Below are positions 24,807 to 32,712 of a stretch of DNA of 40,091 nt, one piece after another (position 1 is the first letter of the stretch; each line of letters starts with the position of its first letter). The stretch is taken from NCBI GenBank assembly GCA_947448675.1, contig CANFOR010000002.1, positions 1 to 40,091 of the forward strand, in the 5' to 3' direction. Both the position numbers and the translations under genes were made by a program. Below the pieces are notes generated by a model. That model saw nothing but the letters and a program-made list of their open reading frames with translations, had not been told where the DNA came from and did not search any database. The DNA comes from Betaproteobacteria bacterium. Lineage in GTDB: Bacteria; Pseudomonadota; Gammaproteobacteria; Burkholderiales; Burkholderiaceae_C.

Positions 24807-26999
24807 TTAGTTATTCCAGCCAAAAATGCTGAACACAAAAGCGCGCCCCTGCGAAGACCGAATGCCGATTTCACGGTAATCGCCAGCCGAGCCAGCAACC
24901 AATGAGGGGATAGCAGTAGGCACAGGGCCCGCAGGTATGCTGATCACAGCATTTGTCGGGCTGTTATTGGTCGAATACGCCGCAGCCACATTGCTGGTGT
25001 AGTTCCACTTGTTCGTAGTGAAGGTGCCCGCAGCGCCCTTGGGGCTACGCTCTTCGGCATAGATATAAGCCACATCAACCGGAGGCGAATTCAAATTATT
25101 GGTCCATTGAATGGTGGCACTGGTAATACTGCCTTGCGGCGCCGTGACCAAAGCCGCAGAGCGCGATAAATCATTCACCGGCAAACCGAGCGCATTGCTT
25201 GGCGACACAATGGGGGCCAAAATCCGCGCGTATTCAATGGCCTCGGGCGTCGTATTGCCTTGGTTGCTATTTAAGAAAAATTCAAAAGTATATTTGCTAT
25301 ATGCAATGAACGGAGAAAAATCTGTTACCGCTGGAATGGCAAACGCATTGCCACCGCTTACGCCCACAGCGCCTGTGCTGGTAGGCCAGTAGCCGCTAAA
25401 CAATGCCGTTCCATCCAACGCAACTGCGTTTAAGCGGAATGAATTGCTAGCAAGAGCGGTCACCATCGGCGTCGTATCCACCTGGCCAATGCTGTTGTGC
25501 ACGCTAAAGGTGGTTTGGCCCGCTACGCTCGATGGGGTCATCACCACGCCCGGCGCTGGCAAACCAGGGCCAGTAACACGCACCGCACGTATATTGGCAT
25601 TCACATAGGTTTTAGTAGGTATGTCGTACCGCATAGAGTCCACATAGAAGCGAATCTGTGTGCGCATATACGATGGATTGCTGCCCGAGGTATTGCTTTG
25701 TTTTGCCGGGTTTTGTTGTGAATAGCGTTCATACCTTGGATTAAGGCTGAATTGAAAATTGCGCTGGTTACCATGCAAGATCCAATTGCCCGCATTGGCA
25801 CGCGTCAAGGTATCGTCACGTTTAAAAACCAAGACCTGGGTGTATTCCACAGGCGTTGCCACCGCACCATTAGGCCCATTGGAGCCAATGAACGGTTGCC
25901 GAATAGTGAACTCCACCACAGCCAAGTCGTCATAGGCGGCCGCACTGCCAGCGTATTTGCCAACAAACAGTAGCACTGGGTTGCGAAAGCTGCTACCCGC
26001 CACCGCCGTGGTGTTGGTATCGCTCAAGAGCGTACGAAATTCTTCGCCGAAGTCTTTGCTGTTGTGCATAAAGTTGAGCGATGCGCGGCGTGTGCCATCG
26101 GCATCTTGGCAGGCCACATCAGCCTGCCTTGCAGTAGAGCTTGTAATTGCCAAGCAACGGTTAATTTCATTCGTCCAGGCCTGCAGTTTGCTAAATGTTA
26201 GAACCGGGTTATTGGGCGTTGCTACCAAATTAGTAGCTAGCGGCGTAGCCGCAGTAATCAAACTCGTGGTGTCTACGTTGACCAGCTTGGCACGCAATTG
26301 CGTTGCGCCAGTGTTCGGGTCGCGGGTGTGGCTAACCGACTCGATCAAGGCGTCTACGCCGGTGCCGTCGTAGGCATAGGGTGACTTGATCGGGTCAAAC
26401 ACGGTGCTGGTTACGCCTGCTGCGCCCAATGCCGCGCGTACCGAAGTGAGTAAATCTTTCTTGGCTTGGGCCAATTTGGCCATGTCGATTTTGGAGCCGT
26501 CAAAGTTTTTGTCGGTGCCGGGCACGCCGCTGGAGACCACCGCGTCGGACACGATTTTGTCTGTCAGCGGATTGATCATGATGCGCACGGCTTTGCCTGC
26601 CACCGCGCTCTCGTCGGTCACCGATGTGAGCACGTTGCCGCCTGCGTCTACTACCTTGGCGACAATGGGCGAGGTGAAGTTGGAGAACTTCACAAAGTAG
26701 ACGCCATTGTCGTCAGTGAGGCCGCTGACCGACTTGCCGGTTGCGTCGGTCACTACCACCACCGCTTTGCGCAATGGCGAGCCATCGCCCGCACCACCAC
26801 CTGCGCCCGAGCTGCCGCCTCCGTCTCCACCGCCACTGCCATCGACGTAGCCAAAAGATGTCGCAGACAAATCGACCACGCCTTGGGGGGCCAGCGGGTC
26901 TACGGCAGCGGGAGCCGAGCCACCGCCACCACCGCAGCCGGCCAAAAACCCTGCGGCAGCCAGAGTGGCCGACAAGGTGATGAGTTGAATCCGATTCAT
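24807..26999 (-). CDS. Large glycine-rich-linker lipoprotein, function unknown
   Basis: 730 residues; I do not recognise the full-length family. The signal peptide ends in Leu-Ala-Gly-Cys22, followed by a run of Gly, so it is a lipoprotein with a flexible tether. A second Gly/Ser linker spans about residues 54-75. Residues about 78-135 resemble a carboxypeptidase-regulatory-like beta-sandwich (KAVVVVTDATGKSVSGL, DDNGVYFVKF). The remainder is Ser/Thr/Asn-rich and probably beta-structured, with one disulphide-capable pair (Cys in NRCLAI and VACQDAD). Codon use is less GC-rich than in neighbours. It is divergent from a caspase-like gene, and its leader contains a run of nine C on the coding strand. 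A mini-repeat copy (26221-26246) lies inside. Confidence 0.72.
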   Translation of the reverse strand: MNRIQLITLSATLAAAGFLAGCGGGGGSAPAAVDPLAPQGVVDLSATSFGYVDGSGGGDGGGSSGAGGGAGDGSPLRKAVVVVTDATGKSVSGLTDDNGVYFVKFSNFTSPIVAKVVDAGGNVLTSVTDESAVAGKAVRIMINPLTDKIVSDAVVSSGVPGTDKNFDGSKIDMAKLAQAKKDLLTSVRAALGAAGVTSTVFDPIKSPYAYDGTGVDALIESVSHTRDPNTGATQLRAKLVNVDTTSLITAATPLATNLVATPNNPVLTFSKLQAWTNEINRCLAITSSTARQADVACQDADGTRRASLNFMHNSKDFGEEFRTLLSDTNTTAVAGSSFRNPVLLFVGKYAGSAAAYDDLAVVEFTIRQPFIGSNGPNGAVATPVEYTQVLVFKRDDTLTRANAGNWILHGNQRNFQFSLNPRYERYSQQNPAKQSNTSGSNPSYMRTQIRFYVDSMRYDIPTKTYVNANIRAVRVTGPGLPAPGVVMTPSSVAGQTTFSVHNSIGQVDTTPMVTALASNSFRLNAVALDGTALFSGYWPTSTGAVGVSGGNAFAIPAVTDFSPFIAYSKYTFEFFLNSNQGNTTPEAIEYARILAPIVSPSNALGLPVNDLSRSAALVTAPQGSITSATIQWTNNLNSPPVDVAYIYAEERSPKGAAGTFTTNKWNYTSNVAAAYSTNNSPTNAVISIPAGPVPTAIPSLVAGSAGDYREIGIRSSQGRAFVFSIFGWNN
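26221..26246 (+). repeat. Mini-repeat copy 6 (inside the large lipoprotein gene)
   Basis: GCTA, nine bases, TAGC, five bases, then GCGT. It is antisense to the gene; the last box is degenerate. Confidence 0.5.
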
Positions 27000-27014
27000 T
27001 CACGCGCTCCTAGA

Positions 27015-27023
27015 GGGGGGGGG
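27015..27023 (-). repeat. Nine-base G/C homopolymer in the lipoprotein leader
   Basis: Nine G on the plus strand, nine C on the coding strand of the lipoprotein gene, directly before the AGGAG ribosome binding site (about 27006-27010 on the minus strand). Tracts of this length slip in replication and can alter spacing or mRNA folding, but here no reading frame is involved. Confidence 0.75.
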
Positions 27024-27090
27024 AAGGTTTGTTTTTTGCACCTCCCACCATAGCGCTTTGTCAAGCACTTGAACATCCTATGTTCTAGGG

Positions 27091-29304
27091 ATGCGCATTT
27101 ACGAAAAACCTGCTAGGGTTAAAGCCATCTATCGTTCCCATTGGATTCCTGTGCGTTCATTTATTCAAAACTTTCTAGCTGCCTGCTCCCTTGCTCTGCT
27201 CTGTGCAGCCCCTGTGCAAGCCCAAAATGCCGAGCGCGTCGCCCTGGTGGTGGGCAATTCGGCTTATCGCACTGCGCCTTTGTTCAATCCGCAAAACGAC
27301 GCCAAGGCAATGTCCAATCTTTTGCGCAACGCAGGTTTTGCAGTGGACCAGCAGGTAGACACCAGCTTAGATGCCTTGCAAAATGCAGTGGCGCAATTTG
27401 GCAAAGCCATTGCCGACCCTAAAGTGAAATTTGCGGTTTTTTACTACGCAGGCCACGGCGTGCAGCTGGACTGGCGCAACTACTTGGTGCCGGTAACGGC
27501 CAACATCCGCACGGCCGAAGACGTGCGCAACCAGACTGTCGACGTGAGCAGTTTGTTGGCCTATATGGGTGCGGCTAAAAACAAAAACTACATCATTATT
27601 CTGGACGCTTGCCGAGACGACCCTTTTGCAGGCGCCTACCGCGCGCCTGCAAAAGGCCTGAGCCAGTTTGACGCGCCAGTTGGCAGTGTATTGGCCTATT
27701 CCACCTCCCCCGGCAAGGTGGCTTTAGACGGCGAAGGCAGCAACGGTTTGTACACCGCTTATTTGCTAAAAGAGTTTGCCGTAAAAGGCGTAAAAATTGA
27801 AGACGCATTTAAGCGCACCCGTTTGAACGTACGCTTAGCCTCAAACGGTGCGCAAGTCCCGTGGGAAACCACCTCGCTCGAAGAAGACTTGTACCTGTTC
27901 CCCGAGGCCCGCAAACATTTAAGCGACGCCGAGCAAGACACCCTGCTTGAGCAAGAGCTACAAGCTTGGGCCAAGGTGAAAAACAGCAACGACTTTTTAG
28001 CGCTAGCCGAGTTCATCCGCGTCTACCCCAGTGGCAGCGTGAGCGAACTGGCGGCCTCGCGCATGAACCGTTTGCTGAGCGTTGCGCATGAGCGCGAGTC
28101 GCGCGGTTTGGTGGCCAAGTCGGCGTCTTTGCAGGCTGCCGAGCTAGAACGTACGTCACGTGAAGAAGCCTTGCGCCTGGCTGCAGAAAAGGCCGAGGCC
28201 AGCCGCGTGGCTGCCGCACAAGCAGAAGCTGCGCGCCAAGAAGCACTGCAGGCCGAGACCACCCGGCAAGAGACACTGCGCGCCGAGACCCAGCGTGCGC
28301 AGGCCGTGGCCGCGCAGCGTGAAGCGCAGGCCCAAGCCGAGGCTCAGGCCCGATGGGCACAAGCGCAAAGTGAGCAGGCGCGGGCCGAGCACATGCGCGT
28401 TGAAAGCGCACGCGCTGAGGCGGCGCGGCAAGAGGCCTTGCAAACGGCGCAGCGCGCGCAAGAAGCTGCAGCGCGGCAACAGGCCCAACGGGCACAGGCC
28501 GAGCGTGAGCAAGCAGCGCGGCAACAAGCGCAGCAAGAAGCCGCCCGAGCCGCGCTTGCTGCCGAGCAAAGCGCACGGCAGCAAGCCGAGGCCGCCCGCG
28601 CGGCACTGCTGGCGGTCCAGCAAAATGAGCTAGCAAAACAGGCTGCAGCGCCCGTCAGTACTGCGCAGACAGCTCCTATTTTGATAGCATCTGCAACCAG
28701 CGAAGTGCTGGCCAGCACGCCCTACTTCAGCGGCGCGACCGAACACTTGCGCCGCTACAGCGTGGGCGACAGCTTTAGCTTTCGCGTGATCGACCAGTTC
28801 AACAAAAGCAGCAAACCGCTAGAGATGCGCGTCACCGCACTCGACTTTGCCACCGACCAAGTGCAGTTCAACAACGGCGAATATGTGGCCGACCTGATGG
28901 GCAACATCTTGACCAATTTGCGCGGCAGCTCCAGTACACCGCGCCAGTTCTACCCGGCCGACATGTTGGTGGGCAAGCGCTGGCGCACCCAGTTCAAACA
29001 GGTGCGCGCAGCAGCGGGCGTCACCTACACCTTTCGCTACGACCTCAAAGTGGTGGGCAAAGAACGCGTCACCGTACCAGCGGGAACCTTTGACTGCTTC
29101 AAGATCGAAGCGCGCGGCTACAACATGGAACTTGGCGCTCGCCTAGAGCGCAATATTTGGGTCGCCCCCGGCGTGAACGCCGATATTGCCCACGAAACCT
29201 TGGTGCGCCTGCGCAACGGGCAGATCGAGCAAAACGAGCGCCAAGAGCTGGTGAGCTACAAACAAACTGCGCCAGTGCCTGGCTCTTCGCTGGCGAGCCG
29301 TTGA
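27091..29304 (+). CDS. Exported caspase-like peptidase with long coiled coil
   Basis: 737 residues from ATG 27091; a GTG at 27151 would give a more standard signal peptide (RSFIQNFLAACSLALLCAA, ending Val-Gln-Ala-Gln). The caspase (C14) domain spans about residues 47-275, with catalytic His122 in YYAGHG and Cys174 in LDACRDDP. After a linker (WAKVKNSNDFLALAEFIRVY) comes an Ala/Gln/Glu/Arg-rich coiled coil of about 200 residues (340-535), similar in style to TolA. The C-terminal domain (about 560-725: RRYSVGDSFSFRV, LVGKRWRTQF, VPAGTFDCFKIEARG) is also found in the convergent caspase gene at 29315. It should act in the periplasm; substrates are unknown. A mini-repeat (28648-28688) encodes the joint between coil and C-terminal domain. 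Confidence 0.88.
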   Translation: MRIYEKPARVKAIYRSHWIPVRSFIQNFLAACSLALLCAAPVQAQNAERVALVVGNSAYRTAPLFNPQNDAKAMSNLLRNAGFAVDQQVDTSLDALQNAVAQFGKAIADPKVKFAVFYYAGHGVQLDWRNYLVPVTANIRTAEDVRNQTVDVSSLLAYMGAAKNKNYIIILDACRDDPFAGAYRAPAKGLSQFDAPVGSVLAYSTSPGKVALDGEGSNGLYTAYLLKEFAVKGVKIEDAFKRTRLNVRLASNGAQVPWETTSLEEDLYLFPEARKHLSDAEQDTLLEQELQAWAKVKNSNDFLALAEFIRVYPSGSVSELAASRMNRLLSVAHERESRGLVAKSASLQAAELERTSREEALRLAAEKAEASRVAAAQAEAARQEALQAETTRQETLRAETQRAQAVAAQREAQAQAEAQARWAQAQSEQARAEHMRVESARAEAARQEALQTAQRAQEAAARQQAQRAQAEREQAARQQAQQEAARAALAAEQSARQQAEAARAALLAVQQNELAKQAAAPVSTAQTAPILIASATSEVLASTPYFSGATEHLRRYSVGDSFSFRVIDQFNKSSKPLEMRVTALDFATDQVQFNNGEYVADLMGNILTNLRGSSSTPRQFYPADMLVGKRWRTQFKQVRAAAGVTYTFRYDLKVVGKERVTVPAGTFDCFKIEARGYNMELGARLERNIWVAPGVNADIAHETLVRLRNGQIEQNERQELVSYKQTAPVPGSSLASR
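28648..28688 (-). repeat. Mini-repeat copy 7 (coiled-coil caspase gene)
   Basis: On the minus strand GCTA, nine bases, GAGC, five bases, GCGC. It encodes the joint between the coiled coil and the C-terminal domain. Confidence 0.7.
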
Positions 29305-29314
29305 GCCAGCCAGA

Positions 29315-30814
29315 TCAAGGCGACTTCTGTAGCGCAACCATGACCGACGAAGAATATTCTGTGATTTTTCCGTTATTACGAAACAATAGATCACTGCGCA
29401 CGATCATCATGGTTTTAGGATCAATCCAACTTGTTCCCGTTTGCACGGTAACGCCATTTCTGCCGACTGCTCGGCCATTGCGCTCTACCTTGAAAGCCAT
29501 GATTTTTCCGATCGGTAAATCAAGCTCTTCAAGCGCCACAATTTTGGCATCCCAGTAATTGTTGGTGCTGTTTTGTCCGTCACGGGTATTGACAAAAGTA
29601 GAGCGCCACTTTTTACCAATGGCCAGATCGGCGGGTACTTGCAAGATGGCCGGATCTTTTGTGCCCAGCCGATTTTTCACCACGCCACCCATTTGATCGA
29701 GCTCTGCCTCGCCGCCATTCAGAATCACGCGCACGTCGTCCGCTGCAGTAACTTTGTAGACATTGCGGCTGGTAACAGCGTTGCTGAAACCGTCACGTAA
29801 CTCCATGGTGAAACTATCACCAACCTTGTAGCGGTTGGCACCTGCAGCCAAGGCTGTGATGCCTTGCTTATTGGGCCCCAAAACAATAGCGGCTTTTTGG
29901 AGTCGGTCTACAGCAAACTGCGCTTGCTCGCTGATGCTGCCGTTGGGGTATTTTTGTAAATACGCATAAAAGTCATCGGCGCTCTTGCTGTCTTTGATCT
30001 TGTCCCAATCGGCCTTCTCTAGCGCAAAGGATTTTTCTTTGACCGAGTCGTCTAGTGGCTGGCTGGGTTTGAGACCTGAGTTGAAATAAAAGTCGTCTTC
30101 CAGGCTGGTGCTCTCCCACGGGATCTGCCGCCCCTGGCTCTGCTTGCGCACGTTCAGGCGCACGCGCTTGAAGACATCTTCAATTTTGGCGCTGGGCTTT
30201 TTCAACTCTTCCAGCAAATACTGCGTGTAAAGGCCATTGCCGCTTTTGCTGTCGCCGTCTTCGGCCACATTGCCGGGCGCGGTGGCGTAGGCCAAAAAGG
30301 TGCCCGGTGGTGCGTCGAGCTGGGCTAGACCTTTGCCGCTGGCGCTGCCTCCAAAAGGGTTGTCGCGGCAGGCGTCGAGCACCACGATGTTCATGCGGTT
30401 GCCTGCGGTTTTAAAGGCTTCAATGACTTGCGCCAATTCCACGGTTTGCGCGGGCACGTCGGCAGCTTGCCTGAGTTTGGCGTCTACCGGCACCATGTAG
30501 TTGCGCCAGTCGAGCTGCAGTCCATGGCCCGCGTAGTAGAGCATACCAATGGCTTGTTTGCCCTTCAAGTTGGCTTGCACTTGCGCAATGGCTTCGCTCA
30601 TTTGGGTTTTGGAGCCGTCGCGTACCTCCACCACCGTAAAGCCCAAACCGCGCAAGACTTCGCCCATGGCTTTGGCGTCTTTGGTGGGGTTGTCCAGCGC
30701 AGCTGCACCGGCATAGGCCGCATTACCAATCACCAGCGCAATGCGCACGTCGGTCGGGGCTTGGGCCGCGGCGCTGAGCGCCGTGAGCGCAAGGGCGGCA
30801 ACCAGGCTGCGCAT
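29315..30814 (-). CDS. Exported caspase-like peptidase with shared C-terminal domain
   Basis: 499 residues from ATG 30814, which overlaps the upstream stop as TGATG; a TTG one codon earlier is possible. A short signal peptide (RSLVAALALTALSAAAQA) precedes the caspase domain (about residues 22-250), with His97 in YYAGHG and Cys149 in LDACRDNP. The linker with WDKIKDSKSADDFYAYLQKY and the C-terminal domain (about 320-495: YKVGDSFTMEL, AIGKKWRSTF, LPIGKIMAFKVERNG, GTSWIDP) are homologous in layout to those of the caspase-like protein on the other strand, without the coiled coil. It is the last gene of a four-gene operon (ompA-like, CHASE2, SH3-caspase, this gene) and ends ten bases from the end of the convergent caspase gene. 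Confidence 0.88.
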   Translation of the reverse strand: MRSLVAALALTALSAAAQAPTDVRIALVIGNAAYAGAAALDNPTKDAKAMGEVLRGLGFTVVEVRDGSKTQMSEAIAQVQANLKGKQAIGMLYYAGHGLQLDWRNYMVPVDAKLRQAADVPAQTVELAQVIEAFKTAGNRMNIVVLDACRDNPFGGSASGKGLAQLDAPPGTFLAYATAPGNVAEDGDSKSGNGLYTQYLLEELKKPSAKIEDVFKRVRLNVRKQSQGRQIPWESTSLEDDFYFNSGLKPSQPLDDSVKEKSFALEKADWDKIKDSKSADDFYAYLQKYPNGSISEQAQFAVDRLQKAAIVLGPNKQGITALAAGANRYKVGDSFTMELRDGFSNAVTSRNVYKVTAADDVRVILNGGEAELDQMGGVVKNRLGTKDPAILQVPADLAIGKKWRSTFVNTRDGQNSTNNYWDAKIVALEELDLPIGKIMAFKVERNGRAVGRNGVTVQTGTSWIDPKTMMIVRSDLLFRNNGKITEYSSSVMVALQKSP

Positions 30815-32712
30815 CAACGCAACTCTTCAATGGCGAAGCTCGCTGCGCCGTAAGCGTCAGAGCACAGCGCATTGTTTTTACGCGCCGCCGGGCTGGCGCA
30901 TTCGCTGCTCGCTGCGGCGCTGGCGCTGCTCATCAGCGCGCCGAGTTGGGCGCGGCCTTGCGCGTCGTTGAGCGAGGTCATGAACGGGCCTTCTTTGCCT
31001 GCAGCGAGCGCGCCTAAGTCGCGCGGGCTGTCGGCCACGATCACCAGCAAGTTGTTGCTGCCCGCTGGGCCTTGCGCTTTGACGCGCCAGCTGCTGCGCG
31101 GCAGGGCCAGGGTTTGGCCAGCTTGAATTTTGTTGTTGGCGTCGAGCGCGTTGGGGAACAGCAGGTACAGGGCTTTGTTGTCCGAGCCCGCCAGCGCCAC
31201 ATAGACATAGCCCGCGCGCTCGGACTGCACCGAAAAGTCCAAATAGTCTTGGCCGATTTTCAGCTTCTCTTTGCCCACAGTTACGCGCACATTGCGCTTG
31301 GCGTCGCGCTGCGCAAACATTTGCTGCAGCGCTTGCGCGCCAGAGAGTGGCGCGGGCTCTGCGACCGCTACAGGTTTAATAGCTGCAGACGCAGCATTAG
31401 CGGGCATTGCAGGCATTGCCACCGGCTTCACGCTCGCCAAGTCCATAGCCGGAGCCGCAGGCACGCCCTGGCTGAACCACGCGGGCACAAAGCCGGTGTT
31501 GCCCGACAGGGTGATGTTGTGCGCCTTGTAGCTGGGATCGTTTTGCATGCGGTTGTTGAGCTTGTCTTGCGCGCACATGCGGATTTCTTCCACGCTGATG
31601 GCGCCCGAGCCGTCAAGGTCTTTGGCGTCGCGCAGCATGCAGTCGCGCATGAACTCGGTCGCTAGGCCGCCTTTTTGCTCGTCGTCAAAACTGATCTCGT
31701 TGTCGCGCGCGGCCGAGATGTGGATGATGTCTTGCGGCAGCGCGCCCTTGCTCTGCGCCTCGACCACCAGGTTGCGAGTTTTGACGTTGCTGGGCTTGCC
31801 GCATTCTTCTGAAATGCTGGCAAATTTGGGCCGCAGCTTGCCCTCGTCACCAGGGATGGAGATGCCGCGTGTGCGCACGGTCGAGGCATTGGCCACAATG
31901 CCGCCCGAGTGGCAGGCGTCGTACATCACCATCAGCTTGTCGGTTTTGTTGGTAATGGGCTTGAGCAGCTCGGCCATTTCGCGGTTGGTAATGGTGCCGG
32001 GCCAGCCGCCGTCGTAGGCCAACAGCGCTTCAACACAGCCGCCCGCTTGCGTGTCTTGGAAGCGCGTGCCGTGGCCGGAGTAGTGAATGAAGACCTTGTC
32101 GCCGTCGAGCACATCTTCGTTCAAAGCCTTGATGGCGGCGCGAATGTTGTCGCCGGTGGCCTGCTCGTCTTGCAGGTAGGTGATGTTGCTCTTGGGCACT
32201 TGCATGGCCAAGGCCATTTGGGTGGCGCTCTCGCGGTCGATCTTGGCACCGGGCAGGGCGGGCGTGTTGGGGTCGGCGTAGTGGCTGATGCCGATGATGA
32301 GCGCATGCCGGTTGCTGCGCGCAGGCAGGCTGCGCACGCCCAGGGTCATGGCGGTGTTGCTGGCCAAGGTGGCTTGGCGGCCATTGTCTTGCAGCGCGGC
32401 CAGCGAGCTGCCTGCCGACAGGTTGAGCGCCGAGGCCCGCACCCAGCCCAAGCGGCCCGCCGCCTCCACATAGACCCAGCCGCCCTCTAGGCTGAGCACG
32501 CGCAGCGCAGCGCCAGGGGCCAGCGGGGCCAGCACCGCCGCGCCGGGCAGTTTGTCGGCGCGCAACTCCGTGGCGCGCAGCACACTGCTGGCCGCTCCAG
32601 GGGCGTTTACAACCCCGTTGCCAGCCCCAGCAGGGGCTTGCGCGTGGGTGGGCAAGGCCAGGGCAGCCAAAGCGCAAAAAGTGGCCGCTACGGCGGTTTG
32701 AAAGGGCTTCAT
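30814..32712 (-). CDS. SH3-caspase-EF-hand-DUF4384 exported protein
   Basis: 632 residues. Domains in order: signal peptide (1-25), bacterial SH3-like domain (about 45-100, GGWVYVEAAGRLGWV), metacaspase-type caspase domain (about 133-345) with His214 in YSGHG and Cys267 in DACHSGG, an EF-hand loop at 365-376 (Asp-Leu-Asp-Gly-Ser-Gly-Ala-Ile-Ser-Val-Glu-Glu) and a DUF4384 domain (about 455-590, with FSVQSERAGYVYVALAG and LYLLFPN). The EF-hand sits just after the caspase fold and suggests calcium control, as known for metacaspases. SH3 domains of this type often bind cell-wall peptides. The gene overlaps the CHASE2 stop by four bases and the next caspase start by one. A mini-repeat lies at 31367-31405. 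Confidence 0.88.
   Translation of the reverse strand: MKPFQTAVAATFCALAALALPTHAQAPAGAGNGVVNAPGAASSVLRATELRADKLPGAAVLAPLAPGAALRVLSLEGGWVYVEAAGRLGWVRASALNLSAGSSLAALQDNGRQATLASNTAMTLGVRSLPARSNRHALIIGISHYADPNTPALPGAKIDRESATQMALAMQVPKSNITYLQDEQATGDNIRAAIKALNEDVLDGDKVFIHYSGHGTRFQDTQAGGCVEALLAYDGGWPGTITNREMAELLKPITNKTDKLMVMYDACHSGGIVANASTVRTRGISIPGDEGKLRPKFASISEECGKPSNVKTRNLVVEAQSKGALPQDIIHISAARDNEISFDDEQKGGLATEFMRDCMLRDAKDLDGSGAISVEEIRMCAQDKLNNRMQNDPSYKAHNITLSGNTGFVPAWFSQGVPAAPAMDLASVKPVAMPAMPANAASAAIKPVAVAEPAPLSGAQALQQMFAQRDAKRNVRVTVGKEKLKIGQDYLDFSVQSERAGYVYVALAGSDNKALYLLFPNALDANNKIQAGQTLALPRSSWRVKAQGPAGSNNLLVIVADSPRDLGALAAGKEGPFMTSLNDAQGRAQLGALMSSASAAASSECASPAARKNNALCSDAYGAASFAIEELR
31367..31405 (+). 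repeat. Mini-repeat copy 8 (SH3-caspase gene)
   Basis: GCTA, nine bases, TAGC, five bases, ACGC, then TAGCGGGC. It lies in the linker before DUF4384, antisense to the gene. Confidence 0.7.

Noticed and set aside
28160..28630. Repetitive DNA in the coiled-coil caspase gene, considered as a tandem repeat or CRISPR-like array
   Set aside because: No constant unit or spacer; the repetition comes from Ala/Gln/Glu/Arg heptads of the coil.
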